From assembly GCA_035942255.1 (NCBI GenBank), contig DASZDG010000044.1, positions 89,483 to 153,482 on the forward strand: a DNA stretch of 64,000 bases, in the 5' to 3' direction. Source of the stretch: JALZEG01 sp035942255 (GTDB lineage Bacteria; Actinomycetota; CADDZG01; WHSQ01). Shown piece after piece: positions 44,554-53,547 of this stretch. Positions within the stretch are counted from its first letter, which is position 1; each line of letters begins with the position of its first letter. The position numbers and the translations under genes were made by a program. The notes beneath the pieces were generated by a model. It worked only from the letters and a program-made list of their open reading frames with translations. It did no database searches and was not told the origin of the DNA.

Positions 44554-44612
44554 GGGAGCGTCTGTGCCGGCCGGTCCTCCGAGGGGGAGGCCCGGTTAGA
44601 GGAGACGCTCCC
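44554..44612 (+). terminator. Long inverted repeat followed by a T-run, probable terminator
   Basis: GGGAGCGTCT (44554-44563) pairs with AGACGCTCCC (44603-44612); inside it CCTCC (44576-44580) pairs with GGAGG (44586-44590). A CTTCTTTTT run follows about 17 bases later. It probably ends the 43.8-kb membrane gene, though the branched shape is odd. Confidence 0.5.
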
Positions 44613-44731
44613 GCTGCGCGTCTGGGCTTCTTTTTGGGAACGGATCGGACGATTCGGGCGTCCCGGACGTCGAATGACCGCTCCCGGCCGCCCCCGCAGG
44701 ATTGCGTCCCCGGCTGGATAACCTAGGTCTC

Positions 44732-45181
44732 GTGCGCAAGCTCTCTCTCCTAGTCGCAGCCGCCGCCACGGCGCTCCTTCCGTCCGCCCACGCGGGGACG
44801 GGAACGTCGCTGCCTGCGCTGCCTCCGATCGGCGCCGCCGAAGCTCCCCTGTTCGCCGCCGGCGGCACCCCGGTCTCGAACGGGATCTTCTTCCCGGGCA
44901 CGGCCCTGTGCGCGGACGAGGACTGCTACGGAGAGCCGTACGAGATCGCCCGCGGCACCGACATCCGCTTCTACAACCTCGACCACGCGGCCGTCGCGAA
45001 CAGCCACCGGATCGTCTCGAAGGACACGAAGAAGCGGAGCCAGGCCCCCCTGTTCCAGTCCGACAACGTCTCGGGGCCCGGCAGCACGCTGATGAAGACG
45101 TCGCACCTGAAGCCGGGTGTCTACGAGTACTTCTGCACGGTCCACTTCGGCATGCAGGGCCGGCTCTCGATCACCGAGTAG
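44732..45181 (+). CDS. Exported cupredoxin-type copper protein
   Basis: 149 residues from a GTG; TAACCT 7 bases upstream and no ribosome site suggest a leaderless mRNA. The signal peptide ends near AHAG. The C-terminal beta domain has ANSHRIVS (His ligand) and YFCTVHFGMQG, a C-x2-H-x2-M set, giving the four ligands of a type-1 blue copper site. It should carry electrons outside the membrane or bind copper. Two extra Cys (LCADEDCYGEP) may form a disulfide. It ends 3 bases from the convergent thrB. Confidence 0.85.
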   Translation: MRKLSLLVAAAATALLPSAHAGTGTSLPALPPIGAAEAPLFAAGGTPVSNGIFFPGTALCADEDCYGEPYEIARGTDIRFYNLDHAAVANSHRIVSKDTKKRSQAPLFQSDNVSGPGSTLMKTSHLKPGVYEYFCTVHFGMQGRLSITE

Positions 45182-45184
45182 ACG

Positions 45185-46099
45185 TCAGGGGTGTGACTTC
45201 GCCCCCTCCGGCTCCCAGTCGCTGACGAAGACCCGCCACCCCGAACGCCGCTCCCTGCACACGCGCCTGACCTGCTCCGCGCGGGTCGCCGACTCGGGCC
45301 GCGGCACGACCACGAGCAGCGACGGGCCGGCCCCCGCGAGCGCGACCGGGAGCCCCGCCGCCTGGATCTCCTCGTACACCGCGGCCGTCTCCGGCATCAG
45401 CTTGAGGCGGTGCGGCTCGTGGAGGCGGTCGTTCATCGCGTCGGCGAGCACGTCCGCCCCCGCACCCGCGGACATCGCCGCGACCAGGAGGGCCGCGCGC
45501 GATGCGGTGAACTGCGCGTCCCCGAAGTCGACCTGGCTCGGCAACGCCTTGCGGGCCTCCGCCGTCGAGAAGCCTTCCGCGGGAACCGCGACGATCGGCA
45601 CCAAGCGGTCGCTCGGCTCGACGCGGAAGTAGCGGATGTCGCCCTCGGCCTCGCCGCGGTAGCAGACGACCAGGCCCCCGATCAGCGCGGGCATGACGTT
45701 GTCTGCATGCCCCTCGATCGCGGTGGCGAGCTGGATCATCTCGATCTGCGGGACGGTGCGGCCGGTGACCGCGCGCGCGGCGAAGAGCCCGCCGACCGTC
45801 GCCGCGGCGGACGATCCCAGCCCCGCCCCCAGCGGGATGGGGTTGCGCACGCGCACCGAGAAGCCCGACGGCCGCCGGCCGACGTGGTCGAAGAACGCGT
45901 TCATCGAACGGATCACGAGGTTCGACTCGTCCGCGGGGAGCGTGTCGGCCCCCTCCCCCTCGACGAGGATCTCGACGGAGTCGCGGCGCGGCTCGATCTC
46001 GATCTCGAGGTGCATGCGGATCGCCGCGCCCAGGGAGTCGTACCCCGGGCCGAGGTTCGCGACGGTGGCAGGAACGCGGACCTTTACCGCAGCAGGCAT
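45185..46099 (-). CDS. thrB: Homoserine kinase
   Basis: 304 residues of the GHMP kinase family. The ATP-binding loop is PIPLGAGLGSSAAA; PATVANLGPGYDSLG opens the protein and GAGPSLLVVV is the C-terminal family block. It phosphorylates homoserine for threonine synthesis. It lies 33 bases after thrC in the order hom-thrC-thrB. Confidence 0.96.
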   Translation of the reverse strand: MPAAVKVRVPATVANLGPGYDSLGAAIRMHLEIEIEPRRDSVEILVEGEGADTLPADESNLVIRSMNAFFDHVGRRPSGFSVRVRNPIPLGAGLGSSAAATVGGLFAARAVTGRTVPQIEMIQLATAIEGHADNVMPALIGGLVVCYRGEAEGDIRYFRVEPSDRLVPIVAVPAEGFSTAEARKALPSQVDFGDAQFTASRAALLVAAMSAGAGADVLADAMNDRLHEPHRLKLMPETAAVYEEIQAAGLPVALAGAGPSLLVVVPRPESATRAEQVRRVCRERRSGWRVFVSDWEPEGAKSHP

Positions 46100-46132
46100 C
46101 TGCTCAGCCCTTTCTCTCTCGCGGGTCGCGCA

Positions 46133-47203
46133 TCATGCCAGATCGAGCTCGGCGAGAATCGGCTCGATCGCAGGTGCGACCTTCTTCGGGACCGGCGCCC
46201 CCGCGATCGCCCAGTCGGGGTCCTTCAGCCCGTGGCCGGTGAGCACGCACGCGACCACGGCCCCGCGGTCGACCTCGCCGCGCCCCGCCATCTGCCGCAG
46301 GCCCGCGACCGACGCCGCGGACGCGAGCTCGACGAACACGCCCTCGCGCGCGAGGTCGCGGTACGTCTCGAGGATCTCCTTGTCCCTCACCGACCGGATC
46401 GCCCCGCCGGACGCGCCGGCGGCCTCCTCGGCCCCCTCCCACGACGCCGGATTGCCGATCCTGATCGCGGTCGCGATCGTCACCGGGTCCTCGACCGCAT
46501 GTCCCTTCACGATCGGGCTCGCGCCCTCCGCCTGGAACCCGTGCATGCGCGGCAGGGCCTCGCACCATCCGGCCGCGGCCGCCTCGCGATAGCCCCTCCA
46601 GTACGCCGTGATGTTGCCGGCGTTGCCGACCGGCATCACGTGGAGGTCGGGCGCACGGCCGAGGGCCTCGACGATCTCGAACGCGCCGGTCTTCTGACCC
46701 TCTATCCGGAACGGGTTCACCGAGTTCACGAGCGTTACCGGCCACCGTTCCGCCATCTCCCGCGTCAGCGTCAGCGCCTGGTCGAAGTTGCCGTCGATCT
46801 CGAGGACGCGCGCGCCGTGGATCAGTGCCTGCGCGAGCTTCCCGAGCGCGACGTTCCCGCTGGGGATCAACACCGCGCACGTCATCCCCGCTCGCCCCGC
46901 GTACGCCGCCGCGGACGCGCTGGTGTTGCCGGTCGACGCGCACACGACGGCGGACGAGCCCTCCTCGAGCGCCTTCGAGATCGCGAGCGTCATCCCGCGG
47001 TCCTTGAAGGAGCCGGTGGGGTTCAGGCCCTCGTACTTCAGCCACACCTCCGCCCCCGTCTCCTCCGAGAGGCGCTCGGAGTGCACGAGCGGGGTCCCCC
47101 CCTCGCCGAGCGTCACGACCGGCGTCGCGTCGGACACCGGCAGGTGCTCCCGCCAGCGCGCGATGATCCCGCGCCGGCCCTCGACCGCGAGCGAACGCGT
47201 CAT
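46133..47203 (-). CDS. thrC: Threonine synthase
   Basis: 356 residues. PLP-dependent: the Schiff-base Lys is in NPTGSFKDRG, and the phosphate-binding loop is MPVGNAGNI. It converts O-phosphohomoserine to threonine. The length fits the short actinobacterial type. Its ATG overlaps the hom stop by 4 bases (ATGA). Confidence 0.96.
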   Translation of the reverse strand: MTRSLAVEGRRGIIARWREHLPVSDATPVVTLGEGGTPLVHSERLSEETGAEVWLKYEGLNPTGSFKDRGMTLAISKALEEGSSAVVCASTGNTSASAAAYAGRAGMTCAVLIPSGNVALGKLAQALIHGARVLEIDGNFDQALTLTREMAERWPVTLVNSVNPFRIEGQKTGAFEIVEALGRAPDLHVMPVGNAGNITAYWRGYREAAAAGWCEALPRMHGFQAEGASPIVKGHAVEDPVTIATAIRIGNPASWEGAEEAAGASGGAIRSVRDKEILETYRDLAREGVFVELASAASVAGLRQMAGRGEVDRGAVVACVLTGHGLKDPDWAIAGAPVPKKVAPAIEPILAELDLA

Positions 47204-48510
47204 CGTTCGTAGGCCCCTTCCACGCGGATCGTCGACCGCACGTCCTTCACCGCGTCGAGCCCGGCCAGGTCGCGGAACGTCGCCTGATGACGGCCTTCGG
47301 TAGACGTGTGCGTGATGAGGACGAGCGTCGCCTCGTCACCGGACCCTTCCTGCCGCACGCTCGCGATCGACACGTCGTGGTGGGCGAAGACGCCCGCGAC
47401 CGATGCGAGGACGCCGGACTGGTCGAGGACCGACAGCACGAGGTAGTACCGGACGGAGGCCTCCTCGGGGGGGCGGACGCGGGCGTCGTTCTCGAAGTAC
47501 GTCCACGTGTGCGCGGGCGCGCCGGCGGCGAGCGATCGGGCGAGCTCGACGACGTCGCCGACGACCGCGGACGCGGTCGGCCCGCCGCCGGCGCCGCGCC
47601 CGAGCAGCATGAGCTCCCCCACGTGCTCGCCCTCGACGAACACCGCGTTGAAGACGTCGCGCACCGACGCGAGCGGGTGCGTCTTCGGGAGCATCGCGGG
47701 GTGGACCCGCGCCGCCACCTGGCCGTCTTCGATCTCGGCGACCGCGAGCAGCTTCACCTCGTAGCCGAGGTCGTGGGCCGCGGCGACGTCGTCGGCGGTC
47801 ACGCCGGTGATCCCCTGTCTCTGGACGTCCGAGGCGCGGACGCGCGCTCCGAACGCGAGCGACGCCAGGATCGCGAGCTTCGAGGCCGCGTCGTACCCCT
47901 CCACGTCCGCCGTCGGGTCGGCCTCCGCGTAGCCCAGCGCGGTGGCCTCCGCGAGCGCGTCGGCGAACGACATGCCCTCCTCGCTCATGCGCGTGAGGAT
48001 GAAGTTCGTCGTGCCGTTGACGATCCCCATCACGCGCACGAGCCGGTCGCCCGCGAGCGACTCCTTGATCGGCCTCACCACCGGGATACCGCCGCCCACC
48101 GACGCCTCGAAGAGGAGCTCGGCGCCGTTCGCAGCCGCCGTTCGAAGCAGCTCGCGCCCGTGCGCCGCGACCAGCTCCTTGTTCGCGGTCACGACGTGCT
48201 TGCCGGAGGCGAGCGCCTCGAGGACGAGGTCGCGTGCGGGGTCGATCCCGCCGATGGTCTCGATCACGAGGTGGATCGACGGGTCCTTCACGACCTCCCA
48301 CGGGTCGGTCGTGAGGGCGTCGTCGGGGAGGTCCACGGAGCGCGCCTTCGACGGCGACCGCACCGCGACCTTCGCGAGGTGGAGCTCGGCCCCCGCACGC
48401 CGCGCCAGCTCCGCGGCGTCCTGGACGAGGATCGACGCGGTGGCGCCTCCGACCACCCCGAGCCCGAGGAGGCCGATCCGGATCGGGCCTTCCAGGGGTG
48501 GCCGCGTCAT
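47200..48510 (-). CDS. hom: Homoserine dehydrogenase with C-terminal ACT domain
   Basis: 436 residues. IGLLGLGVVGGATA binds NAD(P), TANKELVAAHG and GIVNGTTNFIL are catalytic-domain signatures, and a C-terminal ACT domain (from about residue 355, SVLDQSGVLASVAGVFA) suggests feedback inhibition by threonine. It reduces aspartate semialdehyde to homoserine. It heads the hom-thrC-thrB unit. Confidence 0.96.
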   Translation of the reverse strand: MTRPPLEGPIRIGLLGLGVVGGATASILVQDAAELARRAGAELHLAKVAVRSPSKARSVDLPDDALTTDPWEVVKDPSIHLVIETIGGIDPARDLVLEALASGKHVVTANKELVAAHGRELLRTAAANGAELLFEASVGGGIPVVRPIKESLAGDRLVRVMGIVNGTTNFILTRMSEEGMSFADALAEATALGYAEADPTADVEGYDAASKLAILASLAFGARVRASDVQRQGITGVTADDVAAAHDLGYEVKLLAVAEIEDGQVAARVHPAMLPKTHPLASVRDVFNAVFVEGEHVGELMLLGRGAGGGPTASAVVGDVVELARSLAAGAPAHTWTYFENDARVRPPEEASVRYYLVLSVLDQSGVLASVAGVFAHHDVSIASVRQEGSGDEATLVLITHTSTEGRHQATFRDLAGLDAVKDVRSTIRVEGAYER

Positions 48511-48630
48511 GAGGGGAAGTTACCAACCCGCGCCCGTAGGCCCGCGTCCGGGCAGGTAAACGGACATTCGGGTCGAACCCCCTCGGCAGGGCCGGGCGGC
48601 CGGGACGCGACCTTCTGGAGGGTGCACACC

Positions 48631-50058
48631 ATGCGGATCACCACTGGCAAGCGGCGGCTCATTGCGGTGATGGCGGTGCCCGCCCTTCTTGCGGCAGCAC
48701 TCTTTCAGCTGGCGGCCGAGGCGGCCGCCCCCCAAGACGGGCAGAAGGGCTCCGGGGGGGCCGCGGTCGCGCACCGTGCCGGCGGCAAGGTCGTCACTGC
48801 GCCGAACGCGCCCGACGGCCGGATCTATAAGGTCGCCGAGCAGGCGATCGAGCCGACGATCGGCATCACGAAGAAGGGCGACGTCTTCTACACGGCCTCC
48901 TCGGGGGTCACCGGCGTCGACGTCCTCCGGTCCTCCGACAACGGCGCCACGTGGGAGAACACGTCGCCGACGACGCCGGCCGGGCAGAAGACCCACCCGC
49001 TCACGCTCGACCCGTACATCTACGTGGACGAGTCGACCGGGCGCATCTTCAACATCGACCTCTACGTCGCGTGCTCGAACCTCTCGTTCAGCGACGACAA
49101 CGGCGAGACCTGGACGACGAACCCGCTCGCGTGCGGCCGTCCGGTGAACGACCACCAGACGCTGTTCTCCGGCCCCCCGGCAGTCAGCCCCACGACCGTG
49201 TTCCCCGAGATCGTCTACTACTGCTGGAACGACTTCGGGGCCGGGTCCTCGTGCTCGAAGTCGCTCGACGGAGGCATCTCGTGGACGCCGACCGGGTCGC
49301 CCGCGTTCGCCGGCTACGACACGAACAACGAGGAGCAGCCGCTCGACGACTGCGGCGGGTTCCACGGGCACGGTGTGGTCGGGCCGGACGGCACCGTCTA
49401 CCTCCCGAAGGAGTACTGCGGGCAGCCGTGGCTGGGGATCAGCAAGGACGAAGGCGCTACGTGGACGCGCGTGCAGGTCGCCGACAACACCACCGAGCGG
49501 CTCGGCTCGGACACGTCCGTCGCCGTCGACGCCAAGGGCAATCTCTACTACGTGTACGAGACGCAGAACCAGAAGCTCTTCCTCGTGACGTCGAAGGACG
49601 GCGAGCGGTGGAGCAAGCCGAAGATGGTGGGCGCCCCCGGCGTCAAGGAGGTCACGCTGCCGACGGTCGACGCCGGCGATCCCGGCAAGATCGCGATCGC
49701 GTACATGGGTAGCGAGAACTCGAAGTTCGCGCAGTGCAAGCCGGACTGCGAGGACTCCGACTACAACGGCGTGAAGTGGAACGGGTACATCACGATGACG
49801 ACGAACGCGTTGTCCGGCGACCCGCTCTTCTACAGCGGCACCGTCAACGCGAAGTCGGACCCGCTCTACATCGGACGATGTGACTTCTCGAACCGCTGCA
49901 GCCCGATCCTCGACTTCATCGACGTGGAGATCGCGCCGGACGGCACGCCGTGGGGCGCGTTCGTCGACCCGTGCGGGCTGGTGTGCAAGTCGGCGGGCAC
50001 GAACGACGGGAGCCTCGCGGTCGCCGGGCGCCTCGTCGGCGGTCCCCGGCTGCGCTAG
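48631..50058 (+). CDS. Secreted BNR/Asp-box repeat (sialidase-like) beta-propeller protein
   Basis: 475 residues, signal peptide to about LAAEAAA. Five Asp-boxes of the S-x-D-x-G-x-T-W type are visible: SSDNGATW, SDDNGETW, SLDGGISW, SKDEGATW and SKDGERW. These mark the blades of a beta-propeller as in sialidases and related sugar-binding proteins. Catalytic Arg/Tyr/Glu residues of true sialidases are not evident, so binding or another hydrolase role is as likely. Cys pairs suggest disulfides. GGAGG lies 8 bases before the ATG. It separates hom from lysA. Confidence 0.82.
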   Translation: MRITTGKRRLIAVMAVPALLAAALFQLAAEAAAPQDGQKGSGGAAVAHRAGGKVVTAPNAPDGRIYKVAEQAIEPTIGITKKGDVFYTASSGVTGVDVLRSSDNGATWENTSPTTPAGQKTHPLTLDPYIYVDESTGRIFNIDLYVACSNLSFSDDNGETWTTNPLACGRPVNDHQTLFSGPPAVSPTTVFPEIVYYCWNDFGAGSSCSKSLDGGISWTPTGSPAFAGYDTNNEEQPLDDCGGFHGHGVVGPDGTVYLPKEYCGQPWLGISKDEGATWTRVQVADNTTERLGSDTSVAVDAKGNLYYVYETQNQKLFLVTSKDGERWSKPKMVGAPGVKEVTLPTVDAGDPGKIAIAYMGSENSKFAQCKPDCEDSDYNGVKWNGYITMTTNALSGDPLFYSGTVNAKSDPLYIGRCDFSNRCSPILDFIDVEIAPDGTPWGAFVDPCGLVCKSAGTNDGSLAVAGRLVGGPRLR

Positions 50059-50411
50059 CGCTTCGCGAGGCGCCTCAGCAGCCAGCCGCCGCCGGCTTCG
50101 ATCAGCTCCGCGGTAGCGAGCCCGGCGCGGGCGCCGGTGCGGTCGACGTGGGCCGTCGGGACCTTGCCGCGCGGGTGGCCGACCCACAGCGCGCCGCCCG
50201 GCGCGACCATCCCTGCAAACGCGGGGACGCGCCGCTCGATGTTCTCGAGCTCGTCCGAGAAGTAGACGATCACGTCGAGCGGGCGAGACGCACGCTCGAG
50301 GACCTCCACCCCCCGCGGCAGCGGCTTGACGACGTCCCAGAAGTCGGGGGGCTCGTTGACGACCGCGATCGCGTGGCCCTCCTTGATCCCCAGCCGCCTC
50401 GCCAGCTCCAT
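50055..50411 (-). CDS. DUF3052-family protein
   Basis: 118 residues. The core reads ELARRLGIKEGHAIAVVN, LDVIVYFSDELENIE, GMVAPGGALWVGHPRGK and DRTGARAGLATAEL, the pattern of actinobacterial DUF3052 proteins of unknown function. No membrane helix. It ends with a 4-base overlap with the convergent BNR-protein gene and starts 35 bases from the divergent glycosylase. Confidence 0.82.
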   Translation of the reverse strand: MELARRLGIKEGHAIAVVNEPPDFWDVVKPLPRGVEVLERASRPLDVIVYFSDELENIERRVPAFAGMVAPGGALWVGHPRGKVPTAHVDRTGARAGLATAELIEAGGGWLLRRLAKR

Positions 50412-50446
50412 CCCGCGATCATCTCGCGATCTCCTAGAGTCGTCAT

Positions 50447-51280
50447 ATGCCCGAGCTGCCCGAGCTCCAAGCGGTGGCCGAGCGCCTGACGAGCGCCTTC
50501 GGCGGGAGAGCCCTCAGGCGGGTCGACGCGTTCCAGTTCTCGGCGCTGAAGACCGTCGACCCCTCCCCCGCCGAGCTCGCCGGAGAGACGCTCGAGGGCG
50601 TCGGCCGCCGCGGGAAGTACCTCGTGTTCGACTTCGGGCCGCGGCGCGTGCTCGTCCACCTGTCGCAGGGTGGTCGGCTCGACTTCGAGGACCCGCCGAA
50701 GGCGACGAAACCGCGCGGCGCCGTCGCCCGGTTCGTCTTCGAGGACGGGCCCTCGCTGCTCGTCAAGGAGTTCGGCACCGAGCGGAAGGCCGCGTGGTGG
50801 GTGCTGGGGGCGGGAGATCGCGGGCCGACCGAAGGGCTGGGGCCGGAACCGTTCGACGAGGCCTTCGCCGCGGTGGTCGCCGAGGCCGCCGACCGCCGGC
50901 AGCTCCACACCTGGCTGCGCGACCAGAAGGTCGTCGCGGGGATCGGACGGGGCTTCGCCGACGACATCCTGCACACGGCGCGCCTCTCGCCGTTGCGGAA
51001 GGTCGCGACGCTCGACGCCGGCGAGCGTGCGGTGCTGCTGGAGTCGGTCCGGACGGTCCTCACAGAGGCCACCGAACGCGAGCGCAGCCGGAGCGGCGGC
51101 CTTCCGACGAAGATGGGCGACCGCTTCACGATCCACAACGGTTTCGGGAAGCCGTGCCCGCGTTGCGGCGACGCGCTCCAGCACGTCGTCTACGAGTCGC
51201 GCGAGGTCGTCTACTGCCCCCGCTGCCAGACCGGTGGGAAGCTCCTCGCAGACAGGGTGCTGTCTCAGTTCCTCAAGTAG
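50447..51280 (+). CDS. Fpg/Nei-family DNA glycosylase-AP lyase
   Basis: 277 residues. The N-terminus PELPELQ supplies the catalytic Pro and Glu after removal of Met. The middle holds the H2TH helices (GIGRGFADDILHTARLSPLRK), and the C-terminal zinc finger is CPRCG...CPRCQ. The family removes oxidised bases (8-oxoguanine or oxidised pyrimidines) and nicks the strand; the exact lesion range is not clear. TAGAGT 7 bases before the ATG and no ribosome site suggest a leaderless mRNA. Confidence 0.92.
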   Translation: MPELPELQAVAERLTSAFGGRALRRVDAFQFSALKTVDPSPAELAGETLEGVGRRGKYLVFDFGPRRVLVHLSQGGRLDFEDPPKATKPRGAVARFVFEDGPSLLVKEFGTERKAAWWVLGAGDRGPTEGLGPEPFDEAFAAVVAEAADRRQLHTWLRDQKVVAGIGRGFADDILHTARLSPLRKVATLDAGERAVLLESVRTVLTEATERERSRSGGLPTKMGDRFTIHNGFGKPCPRCGDALQHVVYESREVVYCPRCQTGGKLLADRVLSQFLK

Positions 51281-52598
51281 ACGCCGAGCCGAGGCTGCGG
51301 TCGAGGCGCAGCAGGTCGTCGTACGTCTCGCGCCGGACGATCTCGCGCGCCCGTCCTCGATCGACGAGCACTATCGGGGGCCGCGGGAGGCGGTTGTAGT
51401 TGGACGCCATCGAGTACGTGTACGCGCCGGTCGCCGGCAGGCACAGGAGGTCTCCCGCCGCGACGTCCGACGGGAGCCGCACGTCCTTTACGAGGACGTC
51501 GCCGGACTCGCAGAGCTTTCCCGCTACCGAGCACCACAGGTCGGCGGGGTCGTTCATGCGGTTCGCGAGCGCGGCCTCGTACGTCGCGCCGTACAGCGCG
51601 TAGCGCGGGTTGTCGCTCATCCCGCCGTCCACCGAGACGTAGACGCGGTCGTGCTGGTCCTCGCCGCCGCGAGCGCGCGGGATCCGCTTCACCGTCCCGA
51701 CCCGGTAGACGGTGACGCCGGCCGGGCCCGATATCGCGCGCCCCGGCTCGAAGAGGATCTCGGGGACGGCGAGGCCGCGGCCGTCGAATGCTTCCCGTGC
51801 CACGCCCGCGATGGCGGTGACGAGCGCTCCTGGGTCGGGGGCCTCGTCGGCCCGTGTGTACGCGATGCCGAGGCCCCCGCCGAGATCGAGCTCGCGGACC
51901 TCGAGCCCGAGCCCGACCCGAGCGTCCGCGGCGAGGGCCGCGAGCCGCGCGGCCGCGAGCTCGAACGCCTCCATCTCGAAGATCTGCGACCCGATGTGAG
52001 CGTGCAGCCCGGCCACGTCGAGGCCCGCCTCCACCGCCCGGCGCAGGCCGTCGAGCGCGATCCCGTCCGCGAGCGTGAACCCGAACTTCGAGTCCTCGTG
52101 TCCCGTCTGCACGTACTCGTGCGTGTGCGCCTCGACGCCGGGCGTCACTCGCAGGAGGACCTTCTTCGCCCAGCCGAGATGCTCGAGCCGGCCCAGCTCC
52201 TCGAGGGAGTCCGCGACCACGCGTCCCACTCCCGCCTCGGCAGCCATGGCGAGCTCGGCCTCGGACTTGTTGTTCCCGTGGAACACCACGCGTTCCGGCG
52301 AGAACCCGGCCGCCCACGCGGTCGCCATCTCTCCGCCGGAGCAGACGTCGAGGCCGAGGCCGAGGTCCCGCAGGACCTCGCACACGGCGACGCAGCACAA
52401 GGCCTTCCCCGCGTAGATGACGTTGGCGGGCCCGACGACGGAGGAGAACGCCGCGGCGCGGCCCTCCAGCGTCGCGCGGTCGAGGACGACGACCGGTGTC
52501 CCGAAGCGCTCGGCAAGGTCCGAGACGTCGCACCCGCCGACCACGAGGTGGCCGTCGGTCGAGACCTCGGCGGTGTCCGGGAAGATGCTGAGCGTCAT
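51273..52598 (-). CDS. lysA: Diaminopimelate decarboxylase
   Basis: 441 residues. PLP lysine in YAGKALC; HIGSQIF, GGGLGI, EPGRAI and DGGMSDNPR are the PLP and substrate blocks of alanine-racemase-fold decarboxylases. It makes lysine from meso-diaminopimelate. ATG at 52598 overlaps the phzF-like stop by one base. The longer frame upstream has no family similarity. In many actinobacteria lysA lies between argS and hom, as here apart from inserted genes. Confidence 0.96.
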   Translation of the reverse strand: MTLSIFPDTAEVSTDGHLVVGGCDVSDLAERFGTPVVVLDRATLEGRAAAFSSVVGPANVIYAGKALCCVAVCEVLRDLGLGLDVCSGGEMATAWAAGFSPERVVFHGNNKSEAELAMAAEAGVGRVVADSLEELGRLEHLGWAKKVLLRVTPGVEAHTHEYVQTGHEDSKFGFTLADGIALDGLRRAVEAGLDVAGLHAHIGSQIFEMEAFELAAARLAALAADARVGLGLEVRELDLGGGLGIAYTRADEAPDPGALVTAIAGVAREAFDGRGLAVPEILFEPGRAISGPAGVTVYRVGTVKRIPRARGGEDQHDRVYVSVDGGMSDNPRYALYGATYEAALANRMNDPADLWCSVAGKLCESGDVLVKDVRLPSDVAAGDLLCLPATGAYTYSMASNYNRLPRPPIVLVDRGRAREIVRRETYDDLLRLDRSLGSAST

Positions 52599-53464
52599 CA
52601 GGGGAGGCGTTCGAGCTTGCCCGACAGGATCAGCTCGCAGCGGCCGCCGACGCGCACCGACGTCTCTCCGGCCGACACGTTCATCCGCGACGGGCGGCCC
52701 ATCTCGACGCCCTGGTCGACGTGCAGCTCGATGGGGCCGACGCGGTCGGCGAGGTAGACGCCGAGACACGCGGCGGCCGAACCGGTCGCCGGGTCCTCGT
52801 CGATGCCGGTCGACGGGAACAGCCCGCGGGCCCGGACGCGCCCGGCCCCCACCGCGGTGAAGCAATAGACGCCGAACGGGCTCAGCTCGGCGAGCGCCGA
52901 CGCGTCGACCTGCACGCGCGCGAGCGCGTCGACGTCGCGCACCGGGACGATGAAGTGCTCGAGACCTGCGTCCGCCAGGGCCGGACGCAGGACGCCGGGG
53001 CGCCCGAGCTCGTACGCCTCCAGCGTCACGTCCCGCTCGTCCAGCCGCAGGGCGCGCGCGATCTTGTGATGGGCGCGCTCGTCCCTGCTCGCCATGTCTG
53101 CCGCCGCCGCCCCGCTCCTCTCGAACTGCAATGTGTCGCCCGTTAGCGTCACCGGCGTCTCTCCGGCCGGCGAACGCTGCACGAACGAATCGCCCTGCAG
53201 GCGTCCGAGGTGGCGCAGTGCCCACGCGGTCCCGATCGTCGGATGCCCCGCGAACCCGAGCTCCTCGCGCGGCGTGAAGATGCGGACGTCGTAGGAGTCG
53301 CCGTCACCACCCGTCACGAACGTCGACTCCGAGAGGTTCAGCGTCTGCGCGATCGCCTGCATCTGCACGGGGTCGAGCTCGCCCGCGTCGGGGAAGACGG
53401 CAAGAGGGTTCCCGCCGCGGAAAGGGTCCTCACCGGCGAAGACCGAGACCATCACGAGCTCCAT
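52598..53464 (-). CDS. PhzF-family isomerase
   Basis: 288 residues of the diaminopimelate-epimerase fold. GNPLAVFP near the start and the Glu in LNLSESTFV (the catalytic acid of PhzF) are present; GFAGHPTIGTAWAL and DEDPATGSAAACLG are family blocks. The substrate is unknown; there is no phenazine cluster nearby. Its coupling to lysA (one-base overlap) makes a link to diaminopimelate-like chemistry tempting but unproven. An ATG 12 bases further in is also possible as start. Confidence 0.88.
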   Translation of the reverse strand: MELVMVSVFAGEDPFRGGNPLAVFPDAGELDPVQMQAIAQTLNLSESTFVTGGDGDSYDVRIFTPREELGFAGHPTIGTAWALRHLGRLQGDSFVQRSPAGETPVTLTGDTLQFERSGAAAADMASRDERAHHKIARALRLDERDVTLEAYELGRPGVLRPALADAGLEHFIVPVRDVDALARVQVDASALAELSPFGVYCFTAVGAGRVRARGLFPSTGIDEDPATGSAAACLGVYLADRVGPIELHVDQGVEMGRPSRMNVSAGETSVRVGGRCELILSGKLERLP

Positions 53465-53547
53465 GGAAGCCAGTATCACGCGCCGGGGGGACGCACGCGT
53501 TTAGCCGCGCGCCGCGCGGGTAGTCGCGCCGTGAGGAGGTCCGATCG